Shown piece after piece: positions 23,481 to 38,030 of a stretch of DNA of 64,000 nt. Location of the stretch: positions 95,575,515 through 95,639,514 of the forward strand of contig OX424555.1 in the NCBI GenBank assembly GCA_949152475.1, written 5' to 3'. Source of the DNA: Terebella lapidaria (Eukaryota > Annelida > Polychaeta > Terebellida > Terebellidae). The translations under genes were made by a program, and so were the position numbers. The notes below the pieces were generated by a model. That model was not told the origin of the DNA. It ran no database searches and worked only from the letters and a program-made list of their open reading frames with translations. Numbering within the stretch: the stretch's first letter is position 1; each line of letters starts with the position of its first letter.

Positions 23481-23509
23481 TGTTTATAGTTGGTCCAAGT
23501 GTTATATCA
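23481..23509 (+). repeat. Dispersed repeat family R3, direct copy
   Basis: The exact 29-bp partner of 21152-21180, containing ATAGTTGGTCCAAGTG. It lies 68 bp left of the TTAA-flanked element and may mark another element abutting it. Confidence 0.7.
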
Positions 23510-23576
23510 AAAAATTCTCCGATATATTGTGTTATTTTAATCACTTTTTGCTTTGTGATAACAATTCCGGATTTAA

Positions 23577-23994
23577 GGTAGTCCGCTCCAAACAGTGAGG
23601 GGAGGGGGTCAAAGGTTTTTTTTAAAATAAATACCTGTATCAACATAATCTAGAGCTTCAAAATGATATATTTTATAGAGTAACTGTTCAGCATCCGAAT
23701 ACTAAAAAGAAAATAGGGGGTCACCGTGTCTGTTCGCATGGAAAACACGATGCAAGATGTGAATATGGACAAAAAAATGTGCAAAAATGCCACAATTTAT
23801 GTCATTTTAGGTAAATATGTGTGATTTTGATCGAATATGTAGAAGAAACGAGCACGGTGACCCCCTATTTTCTTTTCAATATTAGGATGCTTATCATTTA
23901 CTCTATAAAATAATGTCATTTTGAAGAGATAATATTCAAGAAATGACCCTTAAATTTTGACTCTCTGTTACCTCCATGTTTGTAGCGGACTACG
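23577..23994. mobile_element. TTAA-flanked inverted-repeat element, 418 bp
   Basis: The arms 23577-23729 and 23846-23994 are inverted copies about 150 bp long. Shared words reading inward are GTAGTCCGCT, TTTTATAGAGTAA, AAGAAAATAGGGGGTCACC and GTG. TTAA sits immediately outside at both ends (23573-23576 and 23995-23998), the target of piggyBac-type and Kolobok-type transposases. The arms differ at many positions, so the insertion is not recent. The 116-bp centre is AT-rich and non-coding. The terminal bases (GGTAGTCC and CGTAGTCC) do not match the CCC start of typical piggyBac ends. Confidence 0.75.
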
Positions 23995-23998
23995 TTAA

Positions 23999-25401
23999 TG
24001 TCAGGTTACCTACTTCAAGAAATTATATAGAGAGGTCTTGTCGGTTAGTCTGATTGATGCGTCTGTACCCCGTCAAACTTTCAATCTCGTGGTTGATTTT
24101 CGAAACAAACGAACATGTGCAGTTCCCTGAGGGATATTTATGCGAGGGGATATGCAGTGATGACAATGCATGATTTCAATCCGATTGGGTTGGAATAGGT
24201 CTATCGCTTCGTTTTTCGGCCGGACACCAATCAACGCATTTATACTATTTTGAATCAGGGATTTTCAATCTTGTTACTGTCTATTAAATTAATGTGGTAT
24301 ATATATTGTGCAACAATAAATAAGAGAAAAACCCTAACGACACCTTGATCCATACGTTTACGCGATAGCACTGAACACAATCCCTCACTCGCACATGTAT
24401 GGCCAGGTGTCACCATTCTTGTCACAAGCAGGTGCTATCGTAGTCAGTTCGGATTTCGGATCCGTTTATCGGAGACAATCCTCCTTTGTGGCATGTTTGG
24501 GTAATTATTATACCATAACTGAAATCGTGCATCAGTACCAACGTACGCATTGATTCACACTGGTGTATACACAATGCTATAGGGGACCCCAATGTTGACA
24601 CCGTTATCTCAAATGCCCGGCATGGTTCAATATTTGAGGTTTGTCATTGTACTTATATTATTCTCTACAATGCTGATAATAAACAGTGACATCCTTATCA
24701 CTCGAGAACAGTTTTGATTAGCTTGTGCTCAATATTTCCGGCCTAATTTTAGGAATTTAATGGATGGAAAGCGAGTTTTGTGCATTTGAGTCTGGGAATG
24801 GTCAGTGATCATCACTTGGATAAACATGGTCACTGGTCACTTATGTGGAGCAATCATCCGTTTCTAGTTGTGTAGTTTAGACCATGTGGTGAGTTGTTTT
24901 GGACTCTTCTGCAATCAGCACAAGCAGTTGTAGCTTTACTGCCCCCAAGTTGTTATTAAACAGTTTATACATAATTCAACGTGTGCCTTCAGATATTCTT
25001 TTGTCTTCATCAAAATCTCATTGCAAGCATTGGTGATAGCAGGGTTAACCTATAGTAAATATGTCAAGAAGATGAGAAGAAATGAAAAATCATATTATGG
25101 GTCTTTGAGTGTGCAGAATCTGAGTGGGATCAACGATGGCAAACCGAGGTTTCCCACTCAAAATGGGATATCCAAGCCGCCATATGTATTACAAAAGTCG
25201 AAATAGAAACATGTCCTTGGTAGAAAAGTATAGTAAAAGTATTTTTCAGAGTCAAATAAAATAATGAAATAGTTTCAAATATTGTGCAGTGCATCCTGAA
25301 CAAGCTCCAAAATGGTCACCATCCATTTGGCTATATTTAATGACATGACCTTGATCACAAATTGTTGCATTTCAGGGTTAATGAATATGTCTATTCTCTG
25401 A
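23999..25401. other. Intergenic, no gene seen
   Basis: No credible gene. A 40-bp word at 25283-25322 (CATCCTGAACAAGCTCCAAA) recurs with changes at 25842-25881, bracketing repeat R2 copy B. Confidence 0.5.
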
Positions 25402-25826
25402 CTATAACTTGGCATACTCCACCTGGGAGTCAAACGACGAATTTCAGACTTCTATCAAGTTGGTAAAATACCCCAATGTTAAATTTAGCTATCTTGAATC
25501 AGGGAGTCTTTTAATTTCTGGTTCGCAAAAATGTTTGTTCATTTGCTCAGTTTTGTGTCATCTGGTCCAAAATTACAATATTACTTCGAATCAAGTTGAA
25601 TGTAAACAGGACCAAATCCTCGAATATGCTCAGATTCTCTAGATCCCGTTTTGAGCTGAAGTTTATCATCAAGGCAAATTTTTCAGTTAGACAATTTTTG
25701 AGATAGTATTCTGAAATTTGGTACGAAATTGCCGTTTGAAGTATGTCAAGTTATAGAACGAAACCAATCAGCATCGCAAAATATCGCCACTAGCCGGTGT
25801 AAACAACATAGAAAAATCAGAGTATA
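25402..25826 (+). repeat. Dispersed repeat family R2, copy B
   Basis: This is the second copy of the repeat at 14518-14992, same orientation, about 70 percent similar by eye. Its inner ends are better preserved than in copy A: CTATAACTTGGCATACT at 25402-25418 against AGTATGTCAAGTTATAG at 25740-25756 form an inverted pair with one mismatch. Related 40-bp words on both sides (25283-25322 and 25842-25881) suggest insertion within, or being part of, a larger repeat. Confidence 0.65.
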
Positions 25827-27690
25827 AATAGTTTTAAAAATCTGTGAAGTGTATCCAGAACAAGATCCAAAATTGTCGCCAAATAATTAACAATTATTTA
25901 GATTTTCCCTAACACTGATTTGGTTCTCACTCTGAGTTGAGATTGAACATGTGAGGGGGTCAAGCTGCCATGACCTCAAGTTGAACTGTATTCTTTGCCC
26001 CAAGAATCCAAAGATACTGTCAGATATCAAAATTCGTAAAACGCATGGCAGCCATCTTGAATCTTATTCGGGATGTTTCTTAGCTGTATTTAAACCATTT
26101 TTTATTAATCACCACGAGAACCTATAGTTTGCCACCCAGAAAATGTTTTTACGTCAAATAGATCCAAATATATAGCCAGAAATCACAGTTCGTGAAACGG
26201 TACATGCATGTATCTACCCAGCTGGTTGATATATTAAATTAGTTGTTTAAACTTCATGCACAGATTATGAGAGACTGAGTGGGAAACCAATACACTGATG
26301 ACCTCCTGTGAGTATTTGGGTTGCACAATGTGAACCATCTACACAATAACATACTCCTGTATGTAGGACTGGTGTTCTTGATACACATATTGTAATAAGA
26401 GATGAAATAATGGCAAGTTATTCTTAGCGTGAAACAAACCACTTCATCAAACATGGGGAACGGGTTCCCCAAAACTAAGCGTTGGGAATCTTCAAGCTGA
26501 GAATGGGCTGAGATGCAACGTGAGTTTGTCTGTTGCCTGTGTATCATAACGTCCCTGAATCACGATGATACTGTAAAACTCACACGGTACAGTACACACA
26601 CACTTTTTGAAGAAAAGATGCAGTGGCATTGCTGATATCATACAATTCTCAAGTTATGTATGGCTGCATTTACTTACTGAATCAATGACCGCATTTTAAT
26701 TTGTTACTTTGGGTTACTTATGGGTTTTTTTTTTTTCGCCGTTCTATGTCCGTCGGACCCTCAGCTCCACAGGTGTGGGCTTAGGGGCCCAGCCACTGTC
26801 TTAGTTTGATGTCAAGTACCACTTTCCTCAACTGACTTGAGTGCTGTACGCTATAAAACACACACTGAAAACAGGGGACAATTTTACATCGTTCAGGTGA
26901 CGTGATTGTTCGAAATCAATAAATCAATGATGTAGGATTATAAATTCCTTCGGTTGATTAGAACTTCGTGGTTATCAAAGAATATGCTCTTTCGGTGGTT
27001 AGCAGAAAGGTCATGTCCCTGGCGGGTTTACTATCACATTCGGTAAAGGGTTTTGGAGTTTGGAGTGGCTATTTATGTTTGTAAGCTCACTTTTATTGTT
27101 TTATATCATGATACAGTTTCACACGTTCTGGTCACGTCTGCTACTTATAATAACAAAACAGTTGTCAGGATTTTCGCCATTTAAACGGAAATCTAAGAAC
27201 AATGGTGTGATCGATACTCCTATCTGCAGCACAAGGTATCTTTGGATGGCTGTATAGGGTGAGCAACAGTTGGAGTGCATTAAAATGTATTTTGTTCTCA
27301 CAGATTCCGAAACGCACATACACAACCTTGAGGACTATCCACAATTCCCCCTAGACGGCACAGGTGAGCTGTATTGTGATTTATAGAATTCATTGATGAA
27401 CGTCTAATACATTTAAATATGATAAATAGCTGACCACCTAACGTAATGGTCTTGTTTTATTACTCCCAAAGGGCCTCTTCGGTGTGGAGATCAGAGACCA
27501 CAAAACGAGTACCCTCTTCAGCAGTCGCTAGTCCAGGTGTGAGAGCGCTGGACGGGGAGTGTACCCCTCAAATGGAACAGCCGCTTATCCTGCTTTGTCG
27601 CTTTGGCGCAATTAGTAATTGATTTACATAGCAGACAACCATAATAGCCCACTGAGGAACAGCGCCTATGACTGACACTCGTGGTTATAT
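25827..27690. other. Intergenic, possible retroposon tail at 26727
   Basis: No gene is recognised. A T12 run at about 26727-26738, followed by a GC-richer block to about 26880, could be a short retroposon on the minus strand ending in poly(A). No internal tRNA-like promoter or target duplication is clear. Confidence 0.35.
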
Positions 27691-28699
<1,009 letters not shown>

Positions 28700-31600
28700 T
28701 GAGAATTTCGCAGGACAGTTGAGTCGTGCGTAATAATTCTATCCTTGTGGTGGCATATGAGTCGTGTTACTCGATATTGGTTGTTCTGCAATTTCATTAA
28801 TTGTATATTGTGCTTTCTTTGTGTATTGGGTTGTGTATTGCATTAGTACCTAAATATTGTGCATATTTTGGTTGAGGCATATTTTGGTTGAGACTTCCAG
28901 GAAAAAAAACACGGCCACCAGTTAAACGATATGATACAAGGATATCAAAATAACAATTTCCTAAATGGGACAGACAGTTATTTTCTTTTCTGTTGACGTA
29001 AGCTACGTGATCTAGTTGCCATGGCATGAATCCCGAAATTTCGCGGAGAAAGATCCCATACATATCAGTTCTCGATCAGTCCTCGAGAGGCCGGAGTTTT
29101 TCTCCGGCCGAGTTGACAAGTGGCTGTCATTTGTTTTGCTGAGTCTCCGCAGACTGTCGGTGGAGGATCTTAGCGGAAGCAGAAGTCGAGAGCTCGTCTC
29201 CACTGGGCCGCTAGCTGACCCAGACTTCTCAGCACGTGCCCAACCATCTTACAGACCCGTCTGCTTTCCGTCTCATGTCGCAGTTTAGTTGAAGATAACA
29301 AGCCGATCAGAATGGGAATTTCATGACGCTTTGCAGTACTTAGGGAGATTTTTCTCCCTCGCGATTTTTGTGCCGTTGAGACGACACGGGATAAAATTAA
29401 AAGTGGTGGGAATCCTGTTTGTAAACGACTCGAGTTTTACTCTGTCTTCTTCTTTCTTGTTATCGCCCAAGACCGCGAGGTCGGTGATTCTCTGTCTCTT
29501 GAGACCAGCTTTAGATTAGAATGGTGCCCTGGAGACAGGTTCTATCCGCTGATTGCTCGTAGTTTCCAGGTATTGGATCCCATCGCTCGCGTTTCTCATC
29601 GGAGTAATCTACCCCGGGAGAACACGCGTACACGGGTTCACACGTGGAGATAAACACCTGTTTTCGTGGAGGGTATTACGCCTCTTCACGCGTGTCAATC
29701 GGTTATCGTTAAGCAACATGCATGTCACAGTTGTTCGTGATTACATGTTCGACGGAATTTGCGGTTTAACATTATCTACACAAACTGTGAACTTGTAGTT
29801 CTGATACCCGTCGCTACCCCGTCGCTAGAGTAACATACTTTGCTCCGCCAGAGGTCGCTCTTGCAGTACACTAAGCTGTGGAATGTCTGTGCGTTCAACT
29901 GTAATCAAATGTATCCAGTAATTAGTTAGAACTAATTAGACATAACAACACGACCCCCACCTCGCTGTAATGTCTGCGAGTTTAGCCGGGCTGGCTTCAA
30001 AACTTGCTGAACTGTACACGGGTTCACTTGCATCAGCCAGTTTTACCGCGTTAAAAACGTCGCTCTTTGTGTTCGAGAGCGCTAGTTTTTCTACGTGGAT
30101 TGGATAAGTTGCAGCAATATCGCTGTTATTCTTGGCGCCGAAAGTAGCATCGGAACTATTGTTTCCTAGACGGGTTGTTTATTTTCACCATTCTCTATCT
30201 GCAATAACATGTTGCTCCTGAATGTCTTCCGTCGCAAAAAAATCCCCACTTTCTTCCGTTGTACATCTGTGCAAACAGCCCAGTACTATTGGTCCTTTGC
30301 TGTTTATACAAAAACTCTACATGTTACATGCATACGGCGATATTGATAGCACATTGTGGATGCCGATATATATCCGTATAATACGTGCAATATGACGGCA
30401 CGTAAGACACATTGTAATGGCTTGGATGTAAAAACAATTCATGTACTCATTTTTTAGGTGCTTTGCATCTAGAAGTTGCTGGATATAAACTGGCAAGACA
30501 GTTACCAAGAGTCCAACTGCCTGGTTACATGTCAAATACAGCCCTACATAACAAATGTTTGTGCGATTTGCACGTGAAGTTCTCAACAGATGCGATAAAA
30601 CGTTTGACTGAGCCAGTCACGTGCATGTTCCGTCACTACAAGTAGGTAAAGAAAAAGTTCCAAAGATCCTGATAATTATTGTAACAGTTACATTCTGGAT
30701 TCTCACGCACCTTGGTGAGAAAGACATGCATGATGTTAACTGACATCTACGTGCAAACCGTCTCGAGAAAATGAAGAAACATCTCAGAATCAGATGGAAT
30801 ATGTGTATTGCAGCTAAACTAGATAGAAGTATTTGTATTTTCAATTTGAACATAGGAAATAATGAACATGAAAATATTGCAAAATATTACATAATGTAAC
30901 TGGGATGAATTAGCAGTTTGATGAGACAGAGTGACCTCAACAGAATCAAAGAAAATGATGAGTCTTGCATATCGTGAGCATATGTATTTAAATTAATGTT
31001 TTCAGAAGCACACGGGGACGTCCAGATATCAATCAGACGTCGTTCGTGACTCAGGGAAATAACATTACCCGCTGTGTCCTCGTACTCACTTCAATACTGC
31101 AAGTTGTCGTTTTATTCTGTTTGTATAAGCAGTTGATCCGTGTGTCGAGGTGACGCTCTAACGTTTGTCACGGCATCTATTCATGTGGACTCGTAATCCC
31201 CGGGATATGATTTTCTCTTACATCCCTTTTCCATATCGCTCCCGCGTCCCACTGACGCGGGGCTCGTGGGTTCCTACCTGCCCCACAACCCCCCTCCCCT
31301 CCGCACTTCCACGAGTTGCCTTCGTGATTTATAGTACAAGGGCTGATTCACAAAGTCGCTGAAACTCGCTGGACGCTTACAGTCATAATACTCGGACAAT
31401 TAGTGCGCGGTTATTGGGCGATTATCAGACTGTTATCGTGCCATATCAGGCCATTACATGGGACAGTACCGTACAGGCGAATTGGGAGCAGAACTCAACA
31501 TGTTGAGCGTCATAGCACAGAAGTGCCTCCATCTACCAAATACTAATTATCTAGAGAGGAGTTCTTGTTCCCAAGAGCTCATCCATTATCCATTATGACA

Positions 31601-32639
31601 GAGCTGCGAATGGCGATCTGATAGTGACAAATCAGGGAGAGTGAGGGAAGAGAAAACAAGACAAAGATGTTTTGTATCGTTTGATATTCAGCATATTAAA
31701 GCTAGCCTGGCGAAAAATAGCACAGAACAGATGCTATTTTTGGATACGTTTGAGTCTTCGTTTATAGAGCAAATCGATATGTAACTATAGGCACCTAAAT
31801 GTACCTGTGGCAATGATTCGAATCGATGTAGTTAACAAATATGTTGAAAGACATTGAACATACAATGTACATGTACATTTATAGGACATCTTATATATAT
31901 GACAACATTGTTGCCTCTTTGCATGTTGGGTACAGGGTACGATATACCGCTATAAGATGTGTTCCCAAGGTTTGCCAGGCGCCTAGAAGCGGACTTGTAA
32001 GATAGCGGGTGGCTGGATGGGTCTGTTGGCGACAGGGTTCTTGCTCGGGTGACAAAAGTGACAGGAACAAATGGCCAACAACCTCGGAAAAATGGTCTTC
32101 ATGTCCGCGAAGAGAGCGTCTCTTTCTCCAGCTGACCTCTGAACTCGGTAATAAACCTCCGGGGTCGGATAGTTCTTTCATTTATTCTTGCCCATTAACC
32201 GTGAATAAACGACAGGGGGTGTCCTTGTTTCAGATCTCCATATGCGCGTGACACATGGCAACGAACTTCTCTCTCGCCTCGGCGGGAAGATATTTTTATC
32301 TTACTGCATGGTGGTGTTACATCCTTCGAGTCTCTGTCTGGTTTGAGTTGTTCAGTCGCCTGTAAACAACCATTGTGCACATGTGCGAACTGGAGTGATA
32401 GTTTGCATCACACTTGCTTATTGCACATACCATCTGGGTTAGATAATAGAAGATATGCTTATGTCTACGGTAATAGCTTCGGAGCCCAATCAGCCCATCT
32501 TCTAACACCTTACGTTAGTCTCTTGTCTTTGTTGACGATTTGTGGCAGGCGGTGAATAATTTCACTTTCACCGGGCATATGTTGTTTGTTATCAACTGGA
32601 AATACCATCAAGATAACCTTCAATCAAATGCAGCCCAAT

Positions 32640-32900
32640 ATCCCCAATTCAGCGACTGATAACATCAGAGAGTGGGGACGTATTTGGGTATTTCCCGATA
32701 TCGCACCGGTCTAGGAGCGAGGGCATTTGGAGTGGCAGCTTCACTTGCGAATTGACGTTCCGTGGCTTTACTGGCTTGCCAAATATCCGAGGCCCCTTGC
32801 CATGCAGCTACAAGGCTAATATAGGAAAAGCTGCCTCTATCCCGGGTATGAAATATTCATCCGTTTGTCGAGGCAGTTGGCGGGGGGAGTGCTGCTGGTG
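32640..32900. promoter_or_regulatory. Candidate intronic enhancer block
   Basis: The segment is GC-richer than its flanks, lacks repeats and has no sustained coding frame. It includes words such as GCCATGCAGCTACAAGG and GAAATATTCATCC that look like dense factor sites. This is inference from composition only. Confidence 0.2.
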
Positions 32901-33840
32901 CGGATAGGCACTTGTGAACGGTAACCACGACCGATAGAGGAATGTTGGTGGTGTTTTAGTATTGGGGCATGGGGGTGGGTGTGTTGTAGTCTATCAGTCA
33001 CAATATTACCCATCTATATTTTCGTAGTGTCCCAGTGATCAGCACAGAGTCCGAATTCCCACGTGTATTTAATAATGTACAAACACACAATCGTCGTTTG
33101 CTGATGGTTTGTATGGGATTTGGTACACGTATATGCTATGATGTATTGCACACAGGGGCGATGTTCTGTGTGATTTGTGGCCCTGTCCTTCTCATGTAAA
33201 CACGCATATGTCTGGATTGTCCCATGTCATTATTTGTTCCCCCGTGATACATGCATGTAACAAATCATGTGCACTACTGATGTAGGCCTACTACACGTAA
33301 ATTGCCTTAATTGCATGATACTTGCTGAGAGCAGAAATACATAAGAGAGATGTATTTCTGCCGAGAGGCAATATGCACATAGCGCAGTGGTAACACAAGT
33401 GAATACAACTGTTGTTTCAAAATTAAAACCCCGATAACGAACTAAGTGTACCATCTAAATAAGCAATATCAGGTTATCGACCATGTGCAATTATCAATCA
33501 ACCGTTCACTCATTAGGCCAAAAGCACGTATCGAACCAAACTGGTCTGGATGTGATAAGATGGGAATCTAGTTGTAACAAACATATGGTGACATATGATC
33601 GACCTAGAACCAGACATTACACGGTTCACTGGACTTTCCGGCTGGTCTCCAGTGCTGGTGATGTACGAGGGATTTGTTCTACACTTGTCCAGTCATCCAA
33701 TAATTCGTACCACATCAGCACTCGTCCATACGATGCAAATGACATTGTATTTTTGTGATAAGGTGTCCACATACGTACATTTGCCATAAATAAATGTCAT
33801 TTGCGATTCGCTGCAAATGCGCACTTCCTACATTTCCCAC

Positions 33841-33860
33841 TGTATTGTATTGTATTGTAT
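33841..33860 (+). repeat. (TGTAT)n microsatellite
   Basis: Four uninterrupted 5-bp units within the intron. Confidence 0.9.
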
Positions 33861-34039
33861 TTGTGGGGCAATAGGTGAAAAAATAGAAAATGGAGAATAA
33901 TATCAGGAAGCGACATTTAACGTCATGAGTACAATGCCGTGGTTGGTGATATATACCCGTCATTTCTGCGAGAATTAGCGCCTATAGCGCGAGTTTGCTG
34001 GCCAGGGAACAAAAACCATTACTTGCTCCGGATGTTACA

Positions 34040-34270
34040 CGTTCTGTCTATTAGATCAACTTAATCCCGCAGGGTGAAAAGCCTTTTGAGCGCTTGATCT
34101 AATTAAGCAACAGATTCTGTTGTGCGGCCATTGTGCCAGAAAGTGCGCGTTACACCGCCGCGAGTCAAAACGGACCACGGTGCAATAATTGCTGCGGCGC
34201 TGTGGTGGCGTACGCGTATGAAAGCAAATTACTTCCTGTGCACATAAACGCGGGAAACCAGTGGTTTGTG
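34040..34270. promoter_or_regulatory. Candidate intronic enhancer block
   Basis: The block is dense in recognisable factor words: TAATCCC (Otx/Goosecoid type), TCTAATTAAG and CAATAATTG (homeodomain type), and ACTTCCTG (ETS type). It is much richer in CpG than neighbouring intron sequence and contains no repeat and no credible frame. HS3ST genes have restricted developmental expression in other animals, so intronic enhancers are plausible. Conservation in a related genome would be needed to confirm it. Confidence 0.3.
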
Positions 34271-37200
34271 CCCCTCCATAAGGCTGGGATAGATTACTGT
34301 CCATTGTAATAATGTCATATGATTCATATATACACTGTATGGAAAGCATCGAAATATCTGCATTTTTGCTTTTCAGCGCTACAAAGGGTGTTTATTCGTT
34401 CGTGAACAGTTCCCTTGGCCCTGTGCGATTTTCTGCTCAGTTGGTTAGCTGAGGGAGGGACAGGCGTGTGCTGGACATGCAGGAGCACGAAGGCAGTTAT
34501 CACCAGCCAACAGAAGCAACATTTGCTTGGCTCCTGCTGCTACTTGAGCATTATCGGGCTTTTACTACGCTCTATCAGGCAATTGTTCAGTGACCCGTGA
34601 CTGCGCCGGGGAGCTATGGCTCTGGTCATGCCGCACGCGATAAGTAATAATTAACGCGTATTGCACGAGCGGACATTATTGCTTGGCCAGCGTTGCTGTC
34701 AATTTATGGGGTAGAACGGAGGGGGAGTCGTTTTCTGTCAGAAAGCAAAGAACTGATTGGTTTTGACAGTTCCAAACCCATCTATCGTTTATGGAAGCTG
34801 TTGAAAGCTTTTGCACAATGCATTTGAAATAATTGTCCCAAATGTGTTACAGTCATCGAAAATGGTGACAGTTTCCTGGACGCAGATTTGTTATTCACAA
34901 CGGAGCCTTGATGCTTCTGTGTAAAATTAACCCTCACAGCCCATCCAACTCACATTAAAATTTATCGTGGAACCGAATTGCAAAATCCACACTAAGTTTC
35001 GCCGCTGACAAGTAGACTGAAGTACTGCATGAGCCCCGTCTGGTGACTGACTTCATCCAGACAACGGTACAAATGTCAAGTAATGCAATACATATATCAA
35101 TACACATAATCCATATACTCTCAAGCTGAGGGGACGCCACAACGAGGTATTTGCTATGACCCTCGCCGCTCTCATAGTATAAATAGAAAGCGATCCTCAC
35201 ACTCCCCTTTTATCGCCCAGCAGCCAACTCTTGCGACTCTTGACATCGGAGAAAATCCAATTTTCCCAACGATTACCATCCATAAAGTGAGCATTATTGA
35301 GGGAGACTGAAAAAGGGTTTTCCCTATTCCACGATACTGTCAGTGGGTGGGGAGGGGGAGGAGGGGAACTGGCCTAGGACCCACACACCGACTGTGACAT
35401 TTCTGGCCGCGTGACCTCAAGCTTGGACGGGACCCAAGTCTCGCGAGACCTGGGCGAGAGTGAGAAGAAATGTGGAATACCATCGCGAAATCTTCTGTCG
35501 GAGAGCAACTGGGGTATTTGTGGGAGGGTTCGGTGGGTTATAAATTCTCACTGACAATTCAGCTTTTTAAGGCTGCAGTCGAGAGCAAAGCTGTGTAGAT
35601 TCCGAAACCGCCGGGGAATTGATATGCCGTCGCTGTTTTCACGGGTTATAGAGATATGTGTTAGAAATGCATGCATCTGACTCATGAGGTCCATAGATCA
35701 TGACAGGCATGTAAAGTCCCTTGACAGTGCCGAGGTACTGGGCAATATTCGTGATATAGTGCCAGGCATATTGGGCATATTATAGGTCTATTTGTTACTG
35801 CGTTGCGTTATGCATTCCATTTTGAAAACAGTCACTGAGTTGTCTTCGTGTTCTTCGAAGAGCTGGTCTAGCTCTATTAACATGTCTGTGTGCTTTTATG
35901 AATAGTTTTGTCCCTAATTAGTTCATACATTATTTGAAGCAAAGAATACGTTTTGTAGGCCCATACCTTGTATGCCACGGTTGCGTGCCGTGTTTAACTG
36001 ATTGGATAACTACATTTATCAGAGATTTGCTGTCTATTTCCGTTCGTGCGGTTGCAGTATATTGCCATGGGCTACGAGAAATCGATCTGAGATCTTGGAA
36101 GTCCAACCTAGAATTTTCTCACTTTGGCGCAGTGATAAGGGCCGCGCTGAACCTTTGGGTGTGAATGTTCGTTTTCTTCTCTTCTGGTCGTTTTGGCAAT
36201 ACAACTGACTGACTGATGGTTGCAGAATGGCAGAGAAAACGGAGCCAAGACAATTACGCTATGTGCACCAAACCATCGGTGTGATATAGCGAGGTCCCGA
36301 CATATATTCTGTGTTGGTATGAGAGAGACTGAAGCCTGAGAATGGTAACTATAGTAGAGGTGAGAATTCTTAGTGTAGACTGTAGAACGCGAGATGGAAA
36401 AAAAAAACTGCGGAAAATGCGTGAGGTAATATTTCACGGCGGACGATGCAGTGACTGTATGGTGAAGATATGCGAAAAAGAACAACAGAAGGCCATTGTG
36501 GTGGCAAAAATGAAAACATCATCAATCAGTCGCCATCAAACCAATATCATGGCGATCCTGGCTTTTACGAAAACATTCTCAGCAAATATCCGACTAAAAT
36601 TCCTCACTAAACATTCTTGCACCGTTCCGTGTCTGTTGCTTTTGAAGTTCCCATGTTTTCATTCATTGTCATATTTTTTCGCGTCTGAAAACAGCTTCGC
36701 TCTTCGTCTACGCTTCACCAGAAACACTTTATTTGTTATTTGCTGATAAATCACCGTGTGTTTTCTAAAAACCTGTGCTCGCAGAAAACTTAGCCATAGG
36801 TTAATGAGGCGAACGCTATAAACACAGACACCACTGGCTTGTGTATAGACCCCTGCTCGCTCAGGTATGAGTCTCTCTCGCATGCCTCCATAGGTCTGCA
36901 GTGTTCCAGGTAATTCCTGGCCGGGTACAGACCCGGAACGGCCTCTAGATCCAGTCTATAACACCATGCAGTGTCGGCAATCCTATAGGTGTGCTGATTG
37001 TGTGGGGAACTCTTCAAATAAACGAGGCCACAATCAACTACAAAAGCTTCAACCTACAAAAGCTTGTCCTTAACATTATTTTAAAATACAATTAAAATGG
37101 CAACTGGAAAGTCACGTGGAAATTACAGCGTAATTCAACACTGAATTCATGACGATTTCAGATTTTATCTCTGCCTGGCACGAGGCAATAACGGCAAATT

Positions 37201-38030
37201 TGAATTCGAAAATTTCCCAGGGATTCCAGTAGTTTAGACTAGAGACAGTGGATTCCAGGCCGGTGTTATCCGGTCTGAACACTTCACTAGTCAGTCTGTC
37301 TGATAGCCCGGGTCAGAGGGCTAGGAACATCCACCCATAGTCCTTAGATACCGTCCCTTTGACACCACGTGTCGAACCTCACCCTCGGAAATTGGAGCGA
37401 TAAATTTCCAAGTAGCTCACAGTGCTGGGTATGGGATTTGCTGTCATTGGTTGTAGATGCCAGCGACAGAGGTGCTTGTGGGAAAAACTTGAAACAATTT
37501 AGTCACAAAAAGATGGCAATATATATGCAGTATGCAGACCATAAATCCCTAGTAGTTCGTGATGAAATTCCACAATCATAATCAGTGCATAAACAGTAAT
37601 TGTGGCTGCTATAGGCAAACTACACGCATGTATATCCAGCTAGTGTTACAAATCAACTTCTCCCAACACAAAATGTGTAAGTGTGTACATGTAATTGAAT
37701 TTATTCACCACTTGAAATAGCATGCTGTATCGGCCCCATCTACTACATACAGTAAAGTTTCGCAATCAGAACAACTCCAACGAGTTACGAGTAAAGGTTT
37801 GTTTTACGAATCGATGCTGATGACTCAGATATAGGCACAAATTTTATGTATATGTTTTCAGTGTGAAAACTTGATGGCCATGGATGTCTTTGTGACTGGA
37901 AATGAACGTCTCCAAAGTTGCAATACACAACCCAATTCATCCATGATGGCGAATTGTTCTGATTTGTGAAAATTGTGTTATTTGTGAAATGTTTTGTGTC
38001 ACTTAATGTTTTTATTTCTGTTCTTTATAG

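Noticed and set aside
26727-26880. Confident SINE call next to the T12 run
   Set aside because: No A-box or B-box promoter and no target duplication could be found, so it is only noted as a possible retroposon tail.
36342-36746. 134-codon frame inside the intron
   Set aside because: Longest intronic frame, but with no recognisable domain, no family words and no splice context. Such a length is expected by chance in 64 kb.
37966-38030. Hydrophobic N-terminal extension of exon 2 as a separate short protein
   Set aside because: These codons are intron sequence ending in a clear polypyrimidine tract and TTTATAG acceptor. Splicing to exon 1 restores the family sequence exactly.
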